Assembly: GCA_933822405.4 (NCBI GenBank)
Contig: CAKOGP040000302.1
Location: 1 to 64,000 of the forward strand
DNA: 64,000 nt
Source: Cylindrotheca closterium
Lineage: Eukaryota > Bacillariophyta > Bacillariophyceae > Bacillariales > Bacillariaceae
Direction of reading: 5' to 3'
The notes under the pieces are model-generated. The model ran no database searches, was not told the origin of the DNA, and was given only the letters and a program-made list of their open reading frames with translations. Below, one piece after another: positions 30,665 through 38,961 of this stretch; within the stretch, counting starts at the first letter, position 1; the number at the start of each line of letters is the position of its first letter. A program made the position numbers and the translations under genes.

Positions 30665-31591
30665 ATGCCGGGAGGAGAGTCAACGCGACGGTCAAGAAGA
30701 ACAAATCTAGGACAACCACCACGTCGACTCGGAGAAGAAGAAGAAACCTTGGAACAAGACAGCAACAGAACTGTTCGATTTCGCGACGACAACCTCGAAG
30801 AAATTATCGACAACAGAACTGCCCAAGTTGAAATGAATCAAGGGCAAGGTGCACAACAGGGCGGGAGCAACTCTCTAACGGAAGAATTGTTGTACAACGC
30901 CCTTGTTTTGGCTTACGACTCTGTGGATCAAGATCAATTCAAAGCATTCATGGGAGTGAAGGACAACTCAGCCATCCAACCCCACGAAGACCTTATGTCA
31001 GAAGCCGATGCAAAATTCCTAGACCTGGACGAGAAGAAAGTATGGAACGTCCCTTCACAAAGTCAACAAATCATGTCCTTAACGACACTAATCTCCAAGG
31101 CAGAAAAGAAGACTATCGATGTCCAACGACAACTGGACAAGTCGAAACAGTCTCGCAAGGAAAAATCCAAACGTAAACCTTCACCTGCTGATGAAGCAGC
31201 CGACAGTGGCAAGAGACAGCGGCAAACCGACTTTGATAGATGGATGGTTACCAAACCCAAGAAGGGAGAGGAGACCAAGGTGGTCCAAAAGAAAGGTCCA
31301 AATGGACAAGTGAAAGGATGGAACTGGTGCGACAAACACAAGAAAATGGTCTTAGCGATTGGACGAGATGGGCGACCACACAATTCGGATACCTGTGCAT
31401 TGAGCAAGACACAGTCCAATAGCAACCCAAAGCGAGCCAAGAAGCAACTTCGTGTCAACGCCCTCAAAGCAGCACTTGCGCTGGAAGACGATAGTGCATC
31501 TGATAACGCAACAAGCAACAGTGACGATACGGGCGAATTCCCAACGAACGACGACGGAAGTAACGAGAACGATTCAGATAATGACTCCTGA
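30665..31591 (+). CDS. Copia gag-like capsid protein with CHHC zinc-binding motif
   Basis: 308 residues. A basic N-terminus (STRRSRRTNLGQPPRRL) is followed by helical regions (LTEELLYNALVLAYDSVDQD), a Lys-rich linker and a zinc-binding-like motif, WCDKH...GRPHNSDTC, with Cys, His, His and Cys spaced as in diatom copia gag proteins rather than the classical CCHC knuckle. The tail is Asn/Asp/Ser-rich. It ends with TGA; the next ATG, of pol, is three bases further and in the same frame. Confidence 0.8.
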   Translation: MPGGESTRRSRRTNLGQPPRRLGEEEETLEQDSNRTVRFRDDNLEEIIDNRTAQVEMNQGQGAQQGGSNSLTEELLYNALVLAYDSVDQDQFKAFMGVKDNSAIQPHEDLMSEADAKFLDLDEKKVWNVPSQSQQIMSLTTLISKAEKKTIDVQRQLDKSKQSRKEKSKRKPSPADEAADSGKRQRQTDFDRWMVTKPKKGEETKVVQKKGPNGQVKGWNWCDKHKKMVLAIGRDGRPHNSDTCALSKTQSNSNPKRAKKQLRVNALKAALALEDDSASDNATSNSDDTGEFPTNDDGSNENDSDNDS

Positions 31592-31594
31592 GAT

Positions 31595-32889
31595 ATGGGC
31601 AAGCAGAGACTCGACCTCAGTCATATTGGGAAAATAACCACTAAACTTTCTATCAAGACCTTCAAATCGCATCTCTGTCGAGCCATGAACACATCCTTAA
31701 TCTTTGAGCATGATTCTGTGCCGGTGGGAATTGACAGCTGCACGTCTGCAACTGTGTGTGGGGCACGACCGATGTTCATTGGAGAACTGGAACCGGTGCT
31801 TGGTCTTAAGCTTGAAGGCGCAACAAATACAAGCATTCCAATTGTCGGACGCGGCACACTACTGCTCACATTTGTTGACGATGCAGGACAGACACACCAA
31901 CATAAAGTCCACAATGCATACTATGCCCCTCGCCTCAAATTGACCCTGCTCAGCCCTCGACAATGGTCAAACCAAGGACCGAAGAAGGGACGATCCGCAG
32001 ACCCGGTTCGCACTACTGTCCTTCGTGGAGACAAGGTCGAACTTCACTTTGAAAAGGACTGTATCAAAACTATCGACTACGATGCACAGCTTCAGATCCC
32101 TCTCTTGATGACAAAACCCGGCTACAAGTCTTTCTCTACACATCTTTGCTCTCAACACCTTACAGCTAGAGAGGCACGGATCCGCCCCACTGCACTGACT
32201 ATTGGAAATGTGGAACTACCTGCGGGATCAGTCCTAAGACACCAAGAAGATCGGGAACTACTAAATCAAGAAATGGACAATAAGAACTACGAGAAGGACC
32301 CTTTTGACCTTCGTGGTGAGACAGCACCTATTCTTGCCGACACAATTGCGGGAGCATTTGAAGAACCGGCACTGGAAGATTTCAATTTTGAATCTATTCT
32401 GTCAGAAGACTGGGATTCAACAGCCCCTGAAGCCCGACTCCCATCACTGAATGAGACGGACAAGCGTACTTTGATGCTACGATGGCACTATCGTCTTGGC
32501 CACATGCCGTTCAGCCATCTCAAAGCAAGTGCAGCCGCTGGACTACTCGACCCTCGTCTCGCCACTGTTCAAGAACATCCATTTTGCCCTGGCTGTCAGT
32601 TTGGGAAAGCAACACGTCGGCCATGGCGTCACCGCTCTAAAAAGAAAGATGGGAGCCGAAAGAAACTTCGTCAAGCAGCTCATCCTGGTGATGTTGTCTC
32701 TGTGGACACTGCGGAATCCCGAAATGTACCTGGCCTCGTTGCCCAGTTGCGTGGACGTCCAACCCTTATGCGGTACCACTATGCCACCACATTTGTGGAT
32801 CACTTCTCTGATCTTGACTATGTGCATCTCCACCAACGTAATGATGGTGACAGCATTCTTGAAGCAAAACTTGCATTTGAACGCTATGC
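31595..32889 (+). pseudogene. Copia pol, first part: protease and N-terminal integrase, frame-broken
   Basis: Begins ATGGGCAAGCAG in the gag frame after a single TGA. The protease active-site block appears as GIDSCTSATVC. Then come the integrase zinc finger (HYRLGHMPFSHLKA...CPGCQFGKA) and the start of the catalytic core with its first acidic residue (VVSVDTAESRNVPG). The frame matches integrases up to FERYA and then turns to unrelated sequence ending at 33103. The correct reading resumes in another frame at about 32890. Compared with other copia integrases, about a dozen residues are missing at this point. Confidence 0.8.
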
Positions 32890-33630
32890 TGTGATAATGG
32901 CGTGTTTGCCGACACCAACTTCAAAACGGCATGTCGCGCTGCTCGTCAAACCTCCAGTTTTTGTGGCGTTAACGCTCATCACCAAAATGGCAAAGCCGAG
33001 AAACGCATTCGTGACATTCGTGATAGCGCTCGGTCCATGCTTCTACTTGCGCAACACAATTGGCCTGCGGCAATCACCGCCAACCTATGGGGCTTTGCAA
33101 TGATTTACGCCTCTCAAATTCGAAATTCCACTCTTCGAGAGGGAGAGAAACGGACAGCACTGCAGAAATTTGCGAACACCGATGATAGACCAGATGTCAA
33201 ACAATTTCACACATTTGGCTGCCCGGTGTACAACTTGGATCCAAAGCTTCAGAGTGGAAATTCACTGGAGAATAAATGGTGTGATCGAGCGCGTATTGGA
33301 ATTTATCTTGGACTATCACGAGAACATGCACACTCAGTATCACTAGTGTTGAACCCCGACACAGGACTGACTTCACCACAGTTTCATGTGAAGCACGATG
33401 AACGATTCGAAACGACAAAGATTCCAGCAATGAGGAATGTTGGAAAATGGCAAGGAATCACGAGAATACACGAAACTGTACTGAAGCCAAAGAGAGCACG
33501 ATCAAACAAGAGAACCAAACTGTCCCATACTCCCGTGTCTGAGCCCATTGACACAACTCAAACTCCCACACCTGAGTCAAATGGTGAGAACGGTGCACCC
33601 GTGCAAGAGAGCATGGGAGCCCATTCGATC

Positions 33631-33893
33631 GACCGGAACGGCCAAGATAGGCTAGGTCAACCCGAGCGGAACGGCCAAGATAGGCTAGCTCACGACCGGA
33701 ACGGCCGAGATAGGCTAGGTCAACCCGAGCGGAACGGCCGAGATAGGCTAGCTCACGACCGGAACGGCCAAGATAGGCTAGGTCAACCCGAGCGGAACGG
33801 CCGAGATAGGCTAGCTCACGACCGGAACGGCCAAGATAGGCTAGGTCAACCCGAGCGGAACGGCCAAGATAGGCTAGCTCACGACCGGAACGG
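33631..33893 (+). repeat. In-frame 63-bp tandem repeat in the pol linker (about 4.2 copies)
   Basis: Each 63-bp unit encodes 21 residues and itself holds two copies of CGGAACGGCCAAGATAGGCT, so the peptide RNG(Q/R)DRL appears eight times, alternating with GQPE and AHD. Copies differ only at one A/G position. The array keeps the frame. Confidence 0.9.
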
Positions 33894-33936
33894 GGAAGAC
33901 CCCATGCATACTCAGCAAGAGAATGAGCAATTGATT

Positions 33937-34056
33937 CAGAGGGAGACTCCAGCGTCTTCACAAAGGGAGACCCAATCCGATCCTCAGAGGGAGACACAAT
34001 TGTTTTCTCAGAGGGAGGATGGATCCGCCTCTCAGAGGGAGACAGAAAGAGTGAGT
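33937..34056 (+). repeat. Five 24-bp repeats encoding QRE(T/D)-xxxx
   Basis: Five successive octapeptides begin QRET, QRET, QRET, QRED and QRET. At DNA level the first nine bases, CAGAGGGAG, are nearly constant and the rest is divergent. That core resembles the polypurine tract beside the right LTR. Confidence 0.8.
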
Positions 34057-35966
34057 TTCCAACATCCGGCGCTGCAGGGAACAGTAAACTCCCAAACACA
34101 AGCAATTCAAGCCCTGAAAGCACACAAATCCTCCTCACAGAAACGAAAACGAGGACGAGAGGAGATGGAAGAAACTGAAACTGCGACGTCCCTTGAGGAA
34201 CATCGCCGCGAAATGCAATTGACGATCCGATGTTATAAAACTGAGATCGCCAGAGAGGTTCATGCAGAAGAGCTGGTCGAGCAATGCATGACTTCAAATC
34301 CGTTTGCATTCGCAGCGACGCTTGCAGATGAAGACACTATGTATCTGAATCAGGCAAAGAAAGAACCTGACTGGGTACAGTTTCACGAAGCAATGGTCAA
34401 AGAAATACAAGACCACACTGAAGGGAAACACTGGGAAGTCGTTCCAAGAAGTTCCATGCCAGAAGGCCACCGTGCCATGCGTGGAGTATGGTCCATGAAG
34501 CGAAAGCGGAGAGTGGGAACCGGAGAAGTCTACAAATGGAAGGCGAGATTATGCATCGATGGCAGTTCGCAAGAGAAAGGCGTCAACTATTGGGAGACCT
34601 ACTCCCCAGTTGTTGGTTGGGAGACAATTCGAAGCCTACTGACACTGGCAATACTCAATGGATGGACTACCAGACAAATCGACTTCGTACTGGCATTTCC
34701 ACAAGCAGAAGTTGAATGTCCGATGTACATGGAAATTCCGAAAGAATGTTACGTTGATGGATCGGAGTTGAACGAAAACAACGTTTTGCTTTTGAAGAAG
34801 AACTTATATGGGACCAAGCAGGCGAGCCGTGTGTGGTTCGAATTTCTGAAGGAAGGACTGGAGGAAATTGGTTTTGTACAGTCGAGTGAGGACAAGGCAG
34901 TCTTCTACAAAGGCGAGACGATCTTTGTTGTATATGTTGATGATGGGATTTTGATGGGTCCAAACGGACGCGAAATTGATGACGTCATCGGACAACTCGG
35001 ACACAAGTATAAATTAACGGACGAAGGCGACCTAAATGAATATCTCGGCATCAAAATGAAGAGAACCAAAGACGGTCGTGAACTAACCCAACCAGCACTG
35101 ATCCAACGCATATTGCAGACGGTCGGAGTGTCGCTCAATAGAGGAGATCGGCAAGAAGTGAAAACCCCAGCGACAAAAACGTTACACAAAGATGAAGGGG
35201 GTGAGAAGCGCCGAATGAATTGGGACTACAGATCGGTGGTTGGGATGCTGAATTGGTTGGCACGTTCAACGCGTCCAGAACTCATATTTGCAGTGTCACA
35301 AGTTGGTAGGTTCATGGCGTTTCCTAAGAAATCCCATGAAGATGCGATAATGAGAATATGCACCTACTTGAGAGACACTCGAGACAAAGGAATGATCATG
35401 AAACCTGACAAGAATAAAGGATTTGAGGTTTATGCCGATGCAGATTTCGCTGGAGGATACAACAAGCACAATGCAGAAGACCCAGCGACAGCAAAATCAC
35501 GAACTTGCTATCACATCATGTTTAACAACTGCCTTGTATATTCCCACTCAAAACTTCAGACAGAGATTGCATTGAGTACAACTGAAGCGGAGTACATTTG
35601 CTTGTCCCAAGCGCTACGGACAGTGATCAGTTTGATGCGATTCTTCAAAGAACTAGCAAAGAAGATCAAATCATTCAAGTACAAACGACCAAGGTTCAAA
35701 TGCAAGGCATTTGAAGACAACAATGGCGCGATAGCGATCGCAACAACTGAAAACTTACGGCCACGAACAAAACACATCAACATCAAATACCATCACTTCA
35801 AACGATACGTGCGAAAAGGGTATGTGACCATTGAACGGATAGACACAATTGATCAACTTGCCGACATTGGTACCAAGCCTCTATTGCCCCATATGTTCAT
35901 ACCATTGCGGAAAGCACTCATTGGATGGTAATAAATGCTCTGACTATTCGTCCTCCCAAGAGGGAG

Positions 35967-36144
35967 TGTGAGAATATTCAATGAATTGGAGGTTCGTACG
36001 TCACCTCACGGAGATGGGATGGACGAACAGTAGCCTCTGATGTCGTATCAACCAAGATGTTGTTGACACGATATATACACACTTTATAGATATACATACT
36101 ATTACTACATTGATCCTACCCTTAAAAGACATCAGATTTTCACA
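35967..36144 (+). repeat. 3' LTR of copia element (178 bp)
   Basis: Identical by eye to the left LTR over all 178 bases. It is preceded by the polypurine tract and followed by the CAAAT duplication. Confidence 0.95.
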
Positions 36145-36149
36145 CAAAT
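36145..36149. repeat. Target-site duplication, right copy (CAAAT)
   Basis: Second copy of the 5-bp duplication, matching 30441-30445. Confidence 0.9.
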
Positions 36150-36313
36150 CATTTAATTTAGTCGAAGTAGTCGGATACTACACGACTACACCATGCACAG
36201 TCGCACTTGCATGACATGATACCAACGAACAAACGACGCAAAAATCCTCCAAAGTAGCACCAGTGCTGTGTGAATCTTGTGTGGTTGCTAATTTACTTGA
36301 ATATTATAGAAGT

Positions 36314-38517
36314 TTACATCGACTCAATCTCGGCCTTAAGGTTCTCAGGGGTCATTCCCTTCTCCTTCATGACAATATCTCCTGGAGCAGAGAATCCGAA
36401 CTCGTCAACTCCAACAACCTTGGAGGCATACTTGTACCAGAGGCCAGTGACTCCGGCTTCCATAGCGATTCTCTTGGTGACAGAGGACGGAAGAACTTCT
36501 TCCTTGTATTCATCAGATTGACGTTCGAAAACTTCCATGCATGGCATAGAAACAACCCGGGCTCCAGGCATATCGGCGGACGCCTTGAGTGCGTGTTGGA
36601 CTTCAGAACCGGTAGCAAGGATGATGAGGTCCAAGTCGGCGGTTTCCTTCTTGGCGATGTATGCTCCCTTCAAAGCACCCTCACGACGGGCCATGTAGTC
36701 CATGTCGTTGTTTTGGTCAATGTTTTGACGAGAGAAGATCAAAGCAGTTGGTCCCTCTTGGCGGGTGACGGACGAAACCATAGCGGCAACGGTTTCTTCA
36801 GCGTCACCAGGTCTGTAAACATCCAAGTTGGGGATGACACGAAGACCAGAAACGGTTTCAACAGGTTGATGGGTAGGTCCATCCTCACCGACACCAATAG
36901 AGTCATGGGTAAGGATGTAAGAAACACGGTTCAACTCAGAAAGAGCGGCGACACGGCAGGTGGCGCGGAAGTAATCAACGAAGACCAAGAAGGTGGATCC
37001 AGAAATCTTGAAAAGACCGTGGAAGGCGAATCCGTTCATAATGGCTCCCATGGCGTGTTCGCGGATACCAAAGTACAAGTTCTTTCCACCGTAAGACTTG
37101 TCGAAACCGGCACCATAGTTACCTCCGTTGTCGATGTAGTTACGGGTGGATCCGTGAAGATCAGCAGATCCAGAAACGTAGTGGGGGACAAGACTGGAGA
37201 TCTCTTGGATGATCTTGTATCCGGAGACACGGGTAGCCTCGGCGGCATCACCTTGCGCGGGGATCGAAGAGATCATTTCACTGGCAGAAGGGGTCTTATC
37301 GGCAATAGCATCTTCCAACTGCTTGGCGAGTGCAGGGTTGGCTTCCTTCCAGGCAGAGAAGGTTGCTTGCCATTCATCGTAAGTAGCACTGTTCTTCTTT
37401 TGGACTTCTCCGAAAAAGTCACGAGTTCCCTCAGAGACGAACCATTTCTCTCCCTCGGGAAGACCAATGTTCATCTTGGCTTTGTCAACGTATGGGACAC
37501 CAGCTTCTCCGTGAGCGGCGTTGGTTCCCTCGGTTTCTTCCATTCCCTTTCCGATGATGGTGTTGCATTTGATGAACTTGGGCTTTCCGTTGTTGTTGGC
37601 CTTGGCGGCAGCGATGGTCTCCTCAACGGCATCAAGGTCGTGTCCGTCGATTTCGAAGACTTCCCATCCGTAGGCTTCATATCTCTTCAAGATATCCTCG
37701 GATTGGGTGTATTCGGCCATCTTGTCGAGGGTGACTTCGTTGGCGTCGTAAAGGACAATCAAGTTGTCAAGCTTCTCGTGGGCGGCGAAGCAAGCGGATT
37801 CGGCGGAGACACCCTCTTGGAAGCAACCATCTCCAGCAAGGGCGAAGATGTGGTGATCGAAGATCTTGTGGTCTTCAGTGTTGTAGACGGCGGCAGCCAT
37901 CTTCTCGGAAGCGGCCATACCGACGGCATTGGAAACACCTTGTCCAAGAGGACCGGTTGTGCTCTCAATTCCTGGGGTGTTGTGTTCGGAAGAAGGGAAT
38001 TCAGGGTGACCAGGGGTCATGGAGTGGTGTTGACGGAATTTTGCGACTTCTTCCATGGGAAGGTCAAATCCAGCAAGGTTCAACCACGAGTAAAGGAACA
38101 TGGATCCGTGTCCGGCGGAAAGGATGAAGCGGTCACGGTTGACCCATTGGGGGTCCTTGGGGTTGTAAGACATCTGCAGAATGAAGAGAAGCAGTTAGAG
38201 AGATGTCAAATGAATGCCTGATGGGTAAAAATAAGAACATTGACACCTACCTGAGATCCGTAAAGAACGGCTCCGATTTCGGCAGCACCAAGTGGAAGTC
38301 CCATGTGTCCAGAGTGGGCAGCGGCGATGGAGTCCATGGCGATACCACGAGCTTCGTTGGCAGCGGTGGCAAGAGCAGTCTTGGTGTCAGCATCGATGGC
38401 AGTAGCCATGTCCAGTTGAGTGTATTGGCGGACTCCGAACTTGGAAGGAGTGCTGAATCCATGGACGCTAGAAGTGGCAAGGACTGCGCCGGCAATTGCA
38501 AAAGAGGAGAATTTCAT
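36314..38517 (-). CDS. Transketolase, plastid-targeted
   Basis: Two exons, 38517-38251 and 38173-36314 (77-nt intron), 708 residues. Thiamine-diphosphate enzyme that moves two-carbon units in the Calvin cycle and pentose phosphate path. The start at 38517 gives a signal peptide ([20 protein letters not shown]) ending before FSTPSKFG, the plastid bipartite motif. Family signs: [47 protein letters not shown], the ThDP-binding AGDGCFQEG...[20 protein letters not shown] [13 protein letters not shown] and [14 protein letters not shown]. Codon use is strongly C/G-ending, as in a highly expressed gene, which also opens a long false frame on the opposite strand. Confidence 0.95.
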
Positions 38518-38961
38518 TGTTGTGTATCGGATTTGTTTGGAGTAAACCCTATTGCGCAGAATTGTGGCCACAGAAAGATACAACATTCACGACGATGTTG
38601 ACATGCATTCCAAATCCGCGCTTTTCCAACGTGACTGACGTTTGTCTCAAGTCTACGTGAAATATTCGTAGAAGTCTGTACTGCATTTCGGTGAGTATGT
38701 GGCAGAATGCACACGTGAATCTACGCATGCATTTCCGGCAACAAAATGAAAGGTATCTCCTCTCGGTTGGTGCGTCACTTCAGACTGACTCCATCGACGG
38801 ACGGTCGGTTCGTAAACTTAGCACTACGAAAGTACTTTGAAACGGACATATTGCACTACGCAAGTACTTTGAAACAGTTCTGAAATAAAAATAAAAAGAA
38901 CAAGACGAAAAGATAAGAATCAATCAATCAAACAATCAATCAAACATCCAGAAAAGGAGCC
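38518..38961. promoter_or_regulatory. Divergent promoter: TGACGT element and a 23-bp direct repeat
   Basis: 444 nt between transketolase (minus) and the VPS9 gene (plus). ACTGACGTTTG near 38630 contains TGACGT, the core of CO2/cAMP-response elements described in diatoms. A 23-nt repeat, GCACTACG(A/C)AAGTACTTTG plus AAAC, occurs at 38821-38843 and 38853-38875 with one mismatch; it encloses the palindrome AGTACT. The 5' leader of the plus gene has AATCAATCAA-type repeats. Confidence 0.45.

Larger units (their letters stand above)
32890..35931 (+). pseudogene. Copia pol, second part: integrase end, reverse transcriptase, RNase H
   Basis: Resumes with DNGVFAD (second integrase Asp) and GVNAHHQNGKAEKRIRD (catalytic Glu). 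A hydrophilic linker with two tandem repeat arrays follows. Reverse transcriptase shows WKARLCIDG, NYWETYSPVV, RQIDFVLAFPQA, LKKNLYGTKQASRVW and the catalytic YVDD. RNase H shows YADADFAGG, STTEAEYICL, EDNNGAIAIA and RTKHINIKYHH. From 32890 on the frame is uninterrupted to the stop before the polypurine tract, so only the integrase join is defective. Confidence 0.85.
30446..36144 (+). mobile_element. Ty1/copia LTR retrotransposon, 5,699 bp, with identical LTRs
   Basis: A complete element: TG...CA LTRs, gag, protease, integrase, reverse transcriptase and RNase H in copia order, a polypurine tract AAGAGGGAG (35958-35966) touching the right LTR, and a CAAAT target duplication. The two 178-bp LTRs show no difference, so insertion was very recent. 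No TGG-type primer-binding site is seen right after the left LTR (sequence begins CGCTCCCTCTG); copia elements may instead use an internal tRNA fragment. The integrase frame is broken near 32890, so this copy probably cannot move by itself. It inserted between the transketolase 3' end and the signal-peptidase start. Confidence 0.95.

Noticed and set aside
33458..34309. Minus-strand open frame of 283 codons across the pol repeats
   Set aside because: The 63-bp repeat is open in several frames, so length comes from repetition. The sense strand continues recognised pol domains.
36263..38221. Plus-strand open frame of 652 codons
   Set aside because: It lies antisense to transketolase. The codon bias of the true gene leaves the opposite frame open, and the translation has no family features.
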